This document shows, piece by piece, positions 1 to 10,600 of a DNA stretch of 64,000 nt. The notes under the pieces are model-generated. The model was not told the DNA's origin and searched no databases. It saw only the letters and a program-made list of their open reading frames with translations. Every line of letters begins with the position of its first letter. Positions within the stretch are counted from its first letter, which is position 1. The position numbers and the translations under genes are program-made. The stretch lies in the NCBI GenBank assembly GCA_015060485.1, contig SUYI01000002.1:124001-188000 (forward strand). The letters are read 5' to 3'. The stretch comes from Prevotella sp. (GTDB lineage Bacteria; Bacteroidota; Bacteroidia; Bacteroidales; Bacteroidaceae).

Positions 1-3000
1 TCAAGTATGTGGATGATCTTGAGGAATACAACGAACAGGAGGGTCTGGCCCTGAGTCCTGAGGAGATTGAGTATCTCCATGGACTGGAGAAGCACAATGG
101 TCGTCCACTGACGGATTCAGAGATCTTCGGTTTTGCCCAGATCAACTCTGAGCACTGCCGTCATAAGATCTTCGGTGGTACGTTTATCATCGACGGCAAG
201 GAGATGGAGTCGAGTCTCTTCGCGATGATTAAGAAGACCACTCAGGAGAACCCCAACAAGATTCTCTCAGCCTATAAGGACAACGTGGCCTTTGCACAGG
301 GGCCCGTCGTTGAGCAGTTTGCCCCGAAAGACCAGAGCACAAGCGACTGGTTCCAGGTGAAGGATATCGAGAGTGTCATCTCGCTGAAAGCTGAGACGCA
401 TAACTTCCCCACGACCGTAGAGCCTTTCAACGGTGCAGCTACCGGTACTGGCGGTGAGATCCGCGACCGTATGGGTGGTGGCGTCGGTTCTTGGCCAATC
501 GCTGGTACCGCTGTCTATATGACGGCGTATCCTCGTCTTGACGACTCGGAAATTAAGAATGAAGAATTAAGAATTAAGAGAGACTGGGAGAATATCCTGC
601 CCGTGCGCCAGTGGTTGTATCAGACCCCACAGCAGATTCTGACGAAGGCCTCGAATGGTGCCTCAGACTTCGGTAACAAATTTGGCCAGCCACTGATTTG
701 TGGTTCTGTGCTGACCTTCGAGCATCAGGAGGGTAAGGAGAAGTATGCCTACGATAAGGTTATCATGCTGGCTGGTGGCGTGGGTTACGGCACTAAGCGC
801 GACTGCTTGAAGAAGGAGCCTCAGAAGGGTAACAAGGTGGTCGTTGTGGGTGGTGATAACTATCGCATCGGATTGGGCGGTGGTTCTGTATCATCAGTTG
901 ATACTGGCCGTTACAGCAACGGTATCGAACTGAATGCTGTTCAGCGTGCCAACCCAGAGATGCAGAAGCGTGCCTACAACCTCGTTCGTGCACTCTGCGA
1001 GGAGGATGTGAATCCTGTTGTTTCAATACACGACCACGGATCAGCAGGTCACTTGAACTGCTTGTCTGAGCTTGTTGAGGAGTGCGGTGGCGAGATTGAC
1101 ATGACCAAGCTGCCTATTGGTGACAAGACCCTTTCATCGAAGGAGATTATCGCCAACGAGAGTCAGGAGCGTATGGGCTTGCTCATCGACGAGAAGCATA
1201 TCGAGCATGTACGTAAGATTGCTGAGCGCGAGCGTGCTCCGCTGTATGTCGTTGGTGAGACCACAGGCGATGCCCACTTCTCGTTCAAGCAGGGCGACGG
1301 CGTAAAGCCTTTCGACCTCGACGTGGCCCAGATGTTCGGACACTCTCCGAAGACCATCATGCGCGACAATACCGTTGAACGCCATTACGAAGATGTAACT
1401 TATACACAGGATAAGATTAACGAGTATCTCGAGCGTGTGCTCCAGTTGGAGGCTGTGGCTTGTAAGGACTGGTTGACGAATAAGGTAGACCGCTCTGTGA
1501 CAGGTAAGATTGCCCGTCAGCAGTGTCAGGGTGAGATCCAGTTGCCTTTGAGCGACTGTGGTGTCGTAGCCCTCGACTACCGTGGTGAGAAGGGTATCGC
1601 TACAGCCCTTGGTCATGCGCCTCAGGCTGGTTTGGCTGATCCTGCTGCAGGCAGTGTGCTCTCTGTGGCAGAGGCGCTGACGAATATTGTCTGGGCGCCT
1701 ATGGCTGAGGGTATGGACTCTATTTCATTGAGTGCCAACTGGATGTGGCCATGCCGCTCTCAGGAGGGTGAGGATGCCCGTCTCTATGCTGGTGTGAAGG
1801 CGCTTTCAGACTTCTGCTGCGACCTGCATATCAACGTGCCTACTGGTAAGGACTCTCTCTCATTGAGCCAGCAATATCCTAATGGCGAGAAGATCATCTC
1901 CCCGGGAACCGTGATTGTATCAGCAGGCGGTGAGGTCAGCGACATTAAGAAGGTGGTATCGCCCGTATTGGTTAACGATAAGAATGCATCACTCTATCAT
2001 ATCGACTTCTCGTTCGACGAGCAGCACCTTGGTGGTTCTGCTTTTGCCCAGAGCTTGGGCAAGGTGGGCGACGATGTGCCTACTGTGAAGAATCCGGAGT
2101 ATTTTGCAGATGCCTTTATGGCCGTGCAGCAGATGATTGAGAAGGGTTGGATTATGGCAGGTCACGATATCTCGGCTGGTGGTCTGATTACCACGCTGCT
2201 CGAGATGTGCTTCGCCAACACGAAGGGCGGACTGCACATCAACCTGCATGATATCTGCAAGGATGGCGACATCGTAAAGACCCTCTTCGCAGAAAACCCT
2301 GGTGTGGTCATCGAAGTAAGCGATAAGTACAAACAGGAGTTCAAGGAGTTTATGGAGGAGCAGGGTATAGGCTATGCCAAGATTGGCTACCCCGTAGAGG
2401 ACGCTCGCACCATCGTGATAAAGGCAGGCGACGATGAGAAGACCTTCGACATCGATGCCCTGCGCGATGTATGGTATAAGACCTCTTATCTGCTCGATCG
2501 CAAGCAGAGCTTCAACGGCAAGGCTAAGGAGCGTTTCGAGAACTACAAGAAGCAGCCTCTCGAAATGAAGTTCCCCAAGGGCTTCACTGGTAAGTTTTCT
2601 CAGTATGGTATCTCTGCTGATCGCCGCGATGCTTCAGGCATTAAGGCTGCGATTATACGTGAGAAGGGTACCAACGGAGAGCGCGAGATGGCATATATGC
2701 TCTACCTCGCTGGCTTCGACGTGAAGGATGTAATGATGACTGATTTGATTACGGGTCGCGAGACACTGGAAGAGGTGAACCTCATCGTATTCTGCGGTGG
2801 TTTCTCTAATTCCGACGTGCTTGGTTCTGCGAAAGGTTGGGCAGGTGCTTTCCTCTTCAACCCCAAGGCCAAGGAGGCCCTCGATAAGTTCTATGCCCGT
2901 AAGGACACCCTCTCACTGGGTATCTGTAACGGATGTCAGCTGATGGTAGAGCTTGGCCTCACAGGTGCCAAGGGAGCCAAGATGCTGCACAACGACTCGC

Positions 3001-3386
3001 ATAAGTTCGAGAGCGAGTTTATCTGCCTCGACATTCCTCAGAACAACAGCGTGATGTTCGGAAGCCTGAGTGGTTCGAAGTTGGGTCTTTGGGTAGCTCA
3101 TGGAGAGGGTAAGTTCCATCTGCCAGAGGCAGAGAGCGCCTACAACGTGATTGCCAAGTACAACTATGCTGGCTATCCCGCTAATCCTAACGGCTCAGAC
3201 TATAATGTGGCAGGTATCAGCTCTGAGGACGGTCGTCATCTCTGTATGATGCCTCATCTGGAGCGTGCCTTCTTCCCCTGGCAGAATGCCTGGTATCCCG
3301 CTGACCGCAAGAACGACGAGGTGACACCTTGGATAGAGGCCTTCGTCAATGCACGCCGCTGGGTAGAAGAAAAGGTAAAAAAGTAA
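1..3386 (+). CDS. purL: Phosphoribosylformylglycinamidine synthase (PurL), 5' end truncated by window
   Basis: Long FGAM synthase protein with ATGTGGEIRDR, GASDFGNKFGQPLI and C-terminal glutaminase motif (GICNGCQLM). Confidence 0.97.
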   Translation, partial: KYVDDLEEYNEQEGLALSPEEIEYLHGLEKHNGRPLTDSEIFGFAQINSEHCRHKIFGGTFIIDGKEMESSLFAMIKKTTQENPNKILSAYKDNVAFAQGPVVEQFAPKDQSTSDWFQVKDIESVISLKAETHNFPTTVEPFNGAATGTGGEIRDRMGGGVGSWPIAGTAVYMTAYPRLDDSEIKNEELRIKRDWENILPVRQWLYQTPQQILTKASNGASDFGNKFGQPLICGSVLTFEHQEGKEKYAYDKVIMLAGGVGYGTKRDCLKKEPQKGNKVVVVGGDNYRIGLGGGSVSSVDTGRYSNGIELNAVQRANPEMQKRAYNLVRALCEEDVNPVVSIHDHGSAGHLNCLSELVEECGGEIDMTKLPIGDKTLSSKEIIANESQERMGLLIDEKHIEHVRKIAERERAPLYVVGETTGDAHFSFKQGDGVKPFDLDVAQMFGHSPKTIMRDNTVERHYEDVTYTQDKINEYLERVLQLEAVACKDWLTNKVDRSVTGKIARQQCQGEIQLPLSDCGVVALDYRGEKGIATALGHAPQAGLADPAAGSVLSVAEALTNIVWAPMAEGMDSISLSANWMWPCRSQEGEDARLYAGVKALSDFCCDLHINVPTGKDSLSLSQQYPNGEKIISPGTVIVSAGGEVSDIKKVVSPVLVNDKNASLYHIDFSFDEQHLGGSAFAQSLGKVGDDVPTVKNPEYFADAFMAVQQMIEKGWIMAGHDISAGGLITTLLEMCFANTKGGLHINLHDICKDGDIVKTLFAENPGVVIEVSDKYKQEFKEFMEEQGIGYAKIGYPVEDARTIVIKAGDDEKTFDIDALRDVWYKTSYLLDRKQSFNGKAKERFENYKKQPLEMKFPKGFTGKFSQYGISADRRDASGIKAAIIREKGTNGEREMAYMLYLAGFDVKDVMMTDLITGRETLEEVNLIVFCGGFSNSDVLGSAKGWAGAFLFNPKAKEALDKFYARKDTLSLGICNGCQLMVELGLTGAKGAKMLHNDSHKFESEFICLDIPQNNSVMFGSLSGSKLGLWVAHGEGKFHLPEAESAYNVIAKYNYAGYPANPNGSDYNVAGISSEDGRHLCMMPHLERAFFPWQNAWYPADRKNDEVTPWIEAFVNARRWVEEKVKK

Positions 3387-3397
3387 AAAGGTAAAAA

Positions 3398-3931
3398 GTG
3401 AACATCTATTGGGAATCATTTAAGACCTTCTTTAAGATTGGCATATTCACCCTCGGGGGTGGATATGCCATGATTCCTTTGATAGAGGAAGAGGTGGTTA
3501 ACAAACACAAATGGGTGGATAAGGACGAGATGCTCGACCTGATAGCCATTGCCCAGAGCTGTCCTGGGGTCTTTGCCATTAATATTGCCACCTTTATCGG
3601 CTATAAGCTGAAAAAGGAGCGAGGTGCCATTGCTACCACTATGGGTACGGCACTTCCCTCGTTTCTGATTATTCTGCTGATAGCGATGTTCTTCCACCAG
3701 TTTGAAGACAATCGCATCGTTGCTGCTATCTTCAAAGGTATCCGCCCTGCAGTTGTTGCCCTCATCGCTGTACCTACCTTCAATCTAGGCAAACGGGCCC
3801 AGCTGAACAAATGGACGATATGGATTCCCATTGTGTCTGCCCTATTGATATGGCTATTGGGTGTTTCGCCCATTTGGATTATCATTGCTGCTGGTGTAGG
3901 CGGTTACATCTGGGGAGAGGTAATAAAGTAA
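3398..3931 (+). CDS. Chromate transporter (CHR) half protein 1
   Basis: FKIGIFTLGGGYAMIPLIEEE motif; tandem short CHR pair. Confidence 0.9.
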   Translation: MNIYWESFKTFFKIGIFTLGGGYAMIPLIEEEVVNKHKWVDKDEMLDLIAIAQSCPGVFAINIATFIGYKLKKERGAIATTMGTALPSFLIILLIAMFFHQFEDNRIVAAIFKGIRPAVVALIAVPTFNLGKRAQLNKWTIWIPIVSALLIWLLGVSPIWIIIAAGVGGYIWGEVIK

Positions 3932-3947
3932 AAAGGTAAGTGAAACG

Positions 3948-4526
3948 ATGATATTCTTCTGGTTATTCGTTACATTCTTCGAGATAGGCGTCTTTGGCTT
4001 TGGTGGGGGATACGGTATGCTCTCGCTGATTCAGCACGAAACTGTAGAGCATTGGCATTGGCTGTCGAGCAGTGAGTTTACGGATATTGTGGCTATTTCG
4101 CAGATGACCCCTGGTCCCATTGGTATCAACTCCGCCACCTATTGTGGATATACCGCTGTGAAGAATGCGGGATTCTCAATGCCAATGGCTGTGTTAGGAA
4201 GTGCTACTGCCACCTTTGCGTTGGTATTGCCTTCGCTCATACTCATGGTTCTTATCAGTAAGATGTTCATGAAGTATATGCATACCAGAACAGTCGAAAG
4301 CGTATTCAAGGCCCTGCGTCCTGCTGTTGTTGGTCTGTTGGCAGCTGCTACATTATTATTATGTACGCGCGAAAACTTCAGTACTCCCCAAGAAAACCTG
4401 TGGCAGTTCTGCATCAGCTGTTTCCTTTTCGCTGCTTCCTTTTATGGGGTCAAGGTAATGAAAATCAACCCCATCCACATGATACTTTTCAGCGCTGTGG
4501 CGGGGTTGGTATTGTTCTATGAGTAA
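3948..4526 (+). CDS. Chromate transporter (CHR) half protein 2
   Basis: FEIGVFGFGGGYGMLSLIQHE and MTPGPIGINSATY motifs. Confidence 0.9.
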   Translation: MIFFWLFVTFFEIGVFGFGGGYGMLSLIQHETVEHWHWLSSSEFTDIVAISQMTPGPIGINSATYCGYTAVKNAGFSMPMAVLGSATATFALVLPSLILMVLISKMFMKYMHTRTVESVFKALRPAVVGLLAAATLLLCTRENFSTPQENLWQFCISCFLFAASFYGVKVMKINPIHMILFSAVAGLVLFYE

Positions 4527-4529
4527 GCA

Positions 4530-4562
4530 AAAAACGCGGCCCATGAAAGGTCGCGCTTTTGT
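4530..4562. terminator. Bidirectional Rho-independent-type terminator
   Basis: AAAAACGCGGCC-loop-GGTCGCGCTTTTG between convergent genes. Confidence 0.7.
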
Positions 4563-4565
4563 TTG

Positions 4566-4946
4566 TTATTTGTGCTTCTTATAATAGTCAACAGCACGAC
4601 GGATGTTTTCCTGCATCGCCTTTGAAGTGAATGTGGCACCCGTCACGGCATCCACGTCCTCAACAGTGCCCTTCTTGACGTTCATGCCCTCGTAGCTGGG
4701 CAGCATCTGCTTTTTCACCTTGGCATTATACTTGGGACCGTCTTGGTTCTTCAGCACAACGACCTTTACAATCTTATTCTTTTTAATATGAACCTCAAGG
4801 GGTGTAGCACCAGCATATCCTTCCACGTCTTGAGCCAGCGTGGTGGTATTTACAATATAGGTGCCGTCCTGGGTTTTCGTCATTACGTTGTCTGCCTGTG
4901 CCGTCATTGCGAACACCAGCAGCATAGCTATTAAAAACTTCTTCAT
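4566..4946 (-). CDS. FMN-binding domain protein, secreted
   Basis: Signal peptide; DAVTGATFTS flavinylation-type motif. Confidence 0.8.
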   Translation of the reverse strand: MKKFLIAMLLVFAMTAQADNVMTKTQDGTYIVNTTTLAQDVEGYAGATPLEVHIKKNKIVKVVVLKNQDGPKYNAKVKKQMLPSYEGMNVKKGTVEDVDAVTGATFTSKAMQENIRRAVDYYKKHK

Positions 4947-5503
4947 TTTCCTAATGCAAATTTATATCCTAAAGTGATAGAGAACCAAGAGTGTCTGGCG
5001 GAACCAGGATTGTCAGCTTTGCTTGCGCCGAAATGATATCTGGCATCAACGACAAAATTCTGGTATTCATACGATGCACCAACGGGGAAAGAGAAATAAA
5101 CGCCATTCGCATCGTCATTGTTGCTATCGTCAACCTTTGCAGAGAGTTTGATACCAGGCTGTATACCAGCTTTAATGGCAAGTCCTGGATAAACATAGTA
5201 ATTGGCGAGAATGGGAATATTAAGGTAATCGTACTTTAAGGAAGCGTAATTTTCAGAATCTGAAGATTTCTCACCTTGCATAGAATAGAGCAGACCTGCA
5301 GATATGGAGAATTTTTTGGCCAATCCATATTCTCCCTCAACACCGGCAACAGCACCGATGCGTAGGCTGGCAGTTCTCATATTGGTCATTGTTGCAAGAT
5401 TAACACCAGCCATTGGCTTCAAGGTAATCTGCCCAACTTCATTCTGCGCAAACATACCGATGCTTGTAAGCATCATAGCTGCAATCATAAATAGTTTTCT
5501 CAT
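4943..5503 (-). CDS. Outer-membrane beta-barrel protein (PorT-like family)
   Basis: Signal peptide, GVNLATM, beta-strand pattern, terminal SFALGYKFALGK; paralog of 21988..22596. Confidence 0.75.
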   Translation of the reverse strand: MRKLFMIAAMMLTSIGMFAQNEVGQITLKPMAGVNLATMTNMRTASLRIGAVAGVEGEYGLAKKFSISAGLLYSMQGEKSSDSENYASLKYDYLNIPILANYYVYPGLAIKAGIQPGIKLSAKVDDSNNDDANGVYFSFPVGASYEYQNFVVDARYHFGASKADNPGSARHSWFSITLGYKFALGK

Positions 5504-5549
5504 ATTATTTTTGTTTTATTTTGATGAATATTCTTTGATGTCAGATAAA

Positions 5550-7601
5550 TCAATAGTTACCCAAGGCACTGATGCTCTGTGGCATCCAAACCTCCATATC
5601 GCCAGGTCCGCGATGGTTCCAGGCGTAGTAGGGAATCATGGTCAGTACGGCAGGACGCACGTGGGCATGTCCTATTTTATCTGTATCAAGCGCCTCACCG
5701 TCCACTTCAATGGCTGTGACGGTAAATGTCACGTCGCGCGTGCCATTGATGGTACGCTCGGCAGTACGGAAGCGAGGCTGGGCGGGCATCAGGAAGTTGA
5801 AGATGCTGAAGCGTTCGTTGTCGGCTCCCTCAGCACAATAGACCAGCGGGCCGCGTTCTACGGCAATGCGTCCGCGATCGTCCACTACGGCAGGGTGAGC
5901 CTTGATGGTGCGAACAGGCATGTCGAAATGGATGGTTACCACGTCGCCCTTCTTCCACTTGCGGTCGATGGCGAGGTAACCGTTTTCAAGTGCACCATTG
6001 ACAGGCTGGCCGTTTACCTTTATCGAGTAGCTGCCCAGCACATCGTCACTGAAGCTATAGAGACGCGAGGGAACAGGACGATCCGTTACCCATTCCGGTA
6101 TGCGTACCATAAGGGCAAACTGTTTCGCCAAGTTCTTCTTGATGGTAACAGTGATGTCGCCATCCCAGGGATATTGCGTAGCCTGTTCCAGCACGACGTC
6201 CTTGCCTGCTACCTGAATAGTAGCGGTATTGCCAGCAAACAGGTTTACAAACAATTTGCGGTCCTTGACAGCATACATATAGCCTGGGAACGAGGGTATG
6301 AAGCGGCAGAGGTTCGAGGGACAGCAGGCACAACCGAACCAAGGCTGACGCTCGACGGTGCCATCAGCGTTGAACTTATACTTGCCATCCGACGACAGCG
6401 GATTGGGATAGAAGAAACGTCCGCCGTCGACACTCATGCCACTGATGACACCGTTATACAGCGTACGCTCCATGCAGTCGATGTATTTGGCGTCGCCATG
6501 CAACAGGAACATACGATGGAAGAGATAAACCATCGAGATGGCTGCACATGTTTCGTTGTACGACGTCAGGTTGGGCAATTCGTAGTCAGCGCCAAAGGCT
6601 TCACCATTGTGACGGGCACCCACACCGCCTGTGATATAATACTTCTTGGAAACGATGTTGTCGTAAAGCGTGTCGATGGCTTTGATGTAAGCAGAATCGC
6701 CAGTCAGCGCAGCGACATCAGCCATACCGGCATACATATATCCGGCACGAACGGCATGTCCCCAGGCCTCAGTCAGTTCAATGGCGGGCTTGTCGCTCTG
6801 CGAATAGATGTTCTTGGTCTTCGTCTTGCCACGATAGTCGAGCAGGAACTTGGCCTCGTCCAGATACTTCTTTTCACCGGTGAGCACATAAAGGCGGGCC
6901 AGTGCCATCTCGGCAATCTGGTGACCGGGTGTCACACAAGCCTGTCCGGGATTGGGACCCACCTCGCGGATGACGCAGTCAGCATATCGCTTGGCAATGT
7001 TCAGGAACTTGTCTGAACCAGTAGCCTGATAGTGTGCGCAGGCAGCATCCACCATGTGTCCAAGGTTATAGAGCTCGTGGCTGAGCACTTCCTCTACCTC
7101 CCAGCGGTTCTTGCCCGACCAGTGGTGGGGATGCTCAGGATTGATGGTACGTGCGGTATAGAGGTAACCGTCGGGTTCCTGGGCAGCAGCAACGATGTCG
7201 AGTACCGAGTCGATATACTGCTTCAGTTTGGCATCAGGATAGGTCTGCAGCACATATGACGCGCCCTCGATGGTCTTGTACACATCCGTATCGTCGAACG
7301 AAAACCCCATGAACTTCGACACGTCCCACTTTGGAGTCTTCAGTCCTTCGTGGCCTGGATGTTGCAGGGTGTATGCCGCCATATTGAAATTCTCGTAACG
7401 ATGCTCACTCTCACATTTCGAGAAAGCCAGCGGGATAGTCACCTCGCGGGCTGCACGAATACGTTCTCCCCAGAATGAGCCGGGGGTCACCTTGACGGCA
7501 GTAAACGGAACTTGACTAATGGGATAGCCATTGGAAATAACCTGTGCGGTAAGGCCTTGCATAAGCATTAAACCCAATACAATGATGCTCAGTCGTTTCA
7601 T
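5550..7601 (-). CDS. GH127-type (DUF1680) beta-L-arabinofuranosidase, secreted
   Basis: CACCPSN motif, HYQATG, GGVGARHNGEAFG; start trimmed from 7634 to the signal-peptide Met. Confidence 0.9.
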   Translation of the reverse strand: MKRLSIIVLGLMLMQGLTAQVISNGYPISQVPFTAVKVTPGSFWGERIRAAREVTIPLAFSKCESEHRYENFNMAAYTLQHPGHEGLKTPKWDVSKFMGFSFDDTDVYKTIEGASYVLQTYPDAKLKQYIDSVLDIVAAAQEPDGYLYTARTINPEHPHHWSGKNRWEVEEVLSHELYNLGHMVDAACAHYQATGSDKFLNIAKRYADCVIREVGPNPGQACVTPGHQIAEMALARLYVLTGEKKYLDEAKFLLDYRGKTKTKNIYSQSDKPAIELTEAWGHAVRAGYMYAGMADVAALTGDSAYIKAIDTLYDNIVSKKYYITGGVGARHNGEAFGADYELPNLTSYNETCAAISMVYLFHRMFLLHGDAKYIDCMERTLYNGVISGMSVDGGRFFYPNPLSSDGKYKFNADGTVERQPWFGCACCPSNLCRFIPSFPGYMYAVKDRKLFVNLFAGNTATIQVAGKDVVLEQATQYPWDGDITVTIKKNLAKQFALMVRIPEWVTDRPVPSRLYSFSDDVLGSYSIKVNGQPVNGALENGYLAIDRKWKKGDVVTIHFDMPVRTIKAHPAVVDDRGRIAVERGPLVYCAEGADNERFSIFNFLMPAQPRFRTAERTINGTRDVTFTVTAIEVDGEALDTDKIGHAHVRPAVLTMIPYYAWNHRGPGDMEVWMPQSISALGNY

Positions 7602-7648
7602 TTTTTCTTCTTCGTTTTTGTTTTCAGTCGACAAAGGTACGCATTTAG

Positions 7649-7680
7649 TTACAAACCGCCAAGTTTTTCGTCTTAATTAT
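7649..7680 (+). promoter_or_regulatory. Shared upstream motif TTACAAA-N13-CGTCTTAAT
   Basis: ACAAA (7651) N13 CGTCTT (7669), 27 nt before ATG 7696; one of seven sites. Confidence 0.6.
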
Positions 7681-7695
7681 AAATAAATAGGTAAC

Positions 7696-10600
7696 ATGAT
7701 GAAACGTTTTTGTTCTTTTTTCTTGCTACTGACAGTCTGTTTGATGGTATCAGCACAGCAAAAAGTGTATATATCAACCTCGTTCCACGAGCCAGCCACA
7801 GATGGTTTGCGGTTTATCTACAGTCGTGACGGGTGGACTTGGCAACAGGTCGACGGCATCTGGTTGAAGCCTGAGGTGGGCAACCAGCGAGTGATGCGCG
7901 ATCCCTCGATTATCCGTACGCCTGACGGCATGTTCCATCTTGTGTGGACGTCGAGTTGGCGAGGCGACAGGGGTTTTGGCTATGCTTGTTCGAAGGATCT
8001 GGTACACTGGAGCGAACAGCGTTTCATCGAGGTGATGACGGACACGTCGACAGTCAATGTCTGGGCACCCGAACTCTTCTGGGATGACGTCAAGAAACAG
8101 GCCATCATCATCTGGGCTTCGTGCATTCCAGGCAAGTTCCCTGATGGTTTGGAAGAGCACAGAAACAACCACCGCCTCTACTATACCACCACGAAGGATT
8201 TCAAGACCTTTGCGCCTACGAAGCTGATGATTGACCCAGGGTTTTCGTGCATCGACGCCACGTTGGTGAAGCGTGCCAAGAACGACTACGTGATGGTGCT
8301 GAAGGACAATACCCGTCCTGAACGCGACATCAAAGTCGCCTATGCCAAATCGCCCTATGGCCCGTGGTCGAAGGCATCAGAGCCCTTTACGGGAAAGATG
8401 ATGGAGGGTCCCACGGTACTGAAACTGGACGAGCAAATAGTAAATAGTAAATCGTCAAATAGTAAATCAGGTTGGTTGATATACTACGACCGCTATCGTC
8501 TCTTCGACTTCGGAGCCCATTATACGAAGGACTTTGTGACGTTCGAAGATGTCAGCGACCAGACAACGATTCCGCCTTTGCATAAGCACGGCACCATCTT
8601 CGAGGCTGATGAAACAATCCTGCAGGGGTTGTTGAATGCCAAAAAGATTCATTATTCGGGCAAGACGCTAAGCAATCCTAATCGTCACGACGGAGGACTG
8701 AGTCCTGTGGTGGGTGTGCACAACATCCAGATTATGCGGGCCAATCGCGAGCAGCGCTCTGAAGCTAATGGCAACGGCTGGACGTATAACCACCAGCCCA
8801 TGATGGCTTACTGGAACAATCAGTTCTTTGTACATTACCTCTGCGACCCTAAGGATGAACACGTGCCTCCCTCTCATACCTTGCTCCAAACCTCAAAGGA
8901 CGGCTATACGTGGAGTACCCCGCTGGTTCTCTTCCCTGAGGTACAGGTGCCTGAAGGTTTCCAAAAGCCCAATCGTCCTGAGAAAGCCCACGACCTCATT
9001 GCCATCATGCATCAGCGTGTGGGCTGGTATGTCTCGAAGAGTGGACAGCTGTGGGCTCTTGGCAATTATGGCGTCGCCTTCGACAAGAAGGACGACCCCA
9101 ACGATGGTAATGGTATGGGCCGCGTCATCCGTGAAGTCAGGAAGGACGGCACGCTGGGCCCGATTTATTTCATCTATCTGAACCATACCTACAAAAGCTA
9201 CAAAACCTACTTCCCTTTTTACACCAAGGCCGACAAGGCCACCCGTCAGGCCTGTGAAGAAATCCTCGCCAACCCCCGCTATCGCATGCAATGGGTAGAG
9301 GAGGCTGATCGCGAAGACCCGCTTATTCCTTTGCATAAGGAGTACAAGGCCTATTGCGACTATACCCTGCCCGACGGACAGATTGCATCGCTGTGGAAGC
9401 ATGCATTGACGTCGACAAGTGCTGATGGTGGGCTTACATGGGCCCAGCCTGTGGAACGTGCCAAGGGCTTTGTCAACAGCAACGCGAAAATCTGGGGACA
9501 GCGTCTCTCGGATGGCACCTATGCTACCATCTATAACCCTTCCGAATTCCGTTGGCCGTTGGCTATTTCGTTAAGCAAGGATGGCTATGAATACACCACG
9601 CTGAATCTGGTTCAGGGCGAAGTACCCCCCATGCGCTATGGCGGCAACTACAAGAGCTACGGCCCTCAGTATGTGCGAGGCATCCAGGAGGGTAACGGGG
9701 TTCCCAAAGACTCTGACCTCTGGGTGACTTACTCAATGAACAAAGAGGATATGTGGGTAGCGCATATCCCCGTGCCCGTCCAGACGGAAGCTCACAACCA
9801 CGCTGACAGCACGGAGTTTACTGTGGGCAAGATTTCAGATCTTGCCACCTGGAACATCCACTCCCCAGTCTACGCCCCCGTATCCTTAAACGACGGCTGG
9901 CTGACCCTCAGCGACAGCGATCCCTTTGACTATGCCCGCGTAGAAAGGAAGATTCCTGCCACTAAGGAGCTGAAGGTCAGTTTCGACCTTCGTGCCTCAC
10001 AAAACGACAAGGGTTTGTTACAGATTGAATTCCTCGATGCTCACGGTACTGCCTGTTCACGCATCGAACTTACAGACGAGGGTCTGATGCGCTGCAAAGG
10101 CGGTGCCCGCTATGGCGGACTGGACAGGTACGAGCCCAACACCACCTATCACATCGAAGCAGTCCTGAGTGTCTCGAAGCGAATGATAGAGGTCTTTATC
10201 AACGGCAAGAAGGCTGGTCAGCGCATGTTCTTTGCTCCTGTGGAGGCCATCGAGCGCGTCATGTTCCGCACGGGTTCTGAGCGCCGATTCCCTGATGTCG
10301 ATACGCCTGCCGATTGGGACGGAGTGCTTGACAATGCTGGCGACAAGGCCCCCACAGCCACCTTCGCCATTGCCAGCGTTTGTACTGTGCCCGTTGGTTC
10401 TGCCAACGGGGATGGCGCCTTCCTCCGCTACGACGACTACAAGCACTACGTCGACTACTTCAACACGATGGAGGACGAAAACATCGTACAGGCCATTCCC
10501 AACAGCAAGGCATGGGAGTGGATGATGCAGAACGTGCCCCTCTTCGACTGTCCCAACAAGGCCTTCGAAGAAATGTGGTACTATCGCTGGTGGACACTCA

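Noticed and set aside
3398-4526. Broken chromate transporter
   Set aside because: Two half-length CHR proteins in tandem are a known normal arrangement, not a pseudogene.
5304-7016. 570-aa plus-strand ORF
   Set aside because: Antisense to the clear GH127 gene; the protein lacks recognisable motifs and reflects codon-bias shadow ORFs.
9180-9220. Apparent repeat ctacaaaagctacaaaacctac
   Set aside because: Short, only two imperfect units, explained by the YKSYKTY codons.
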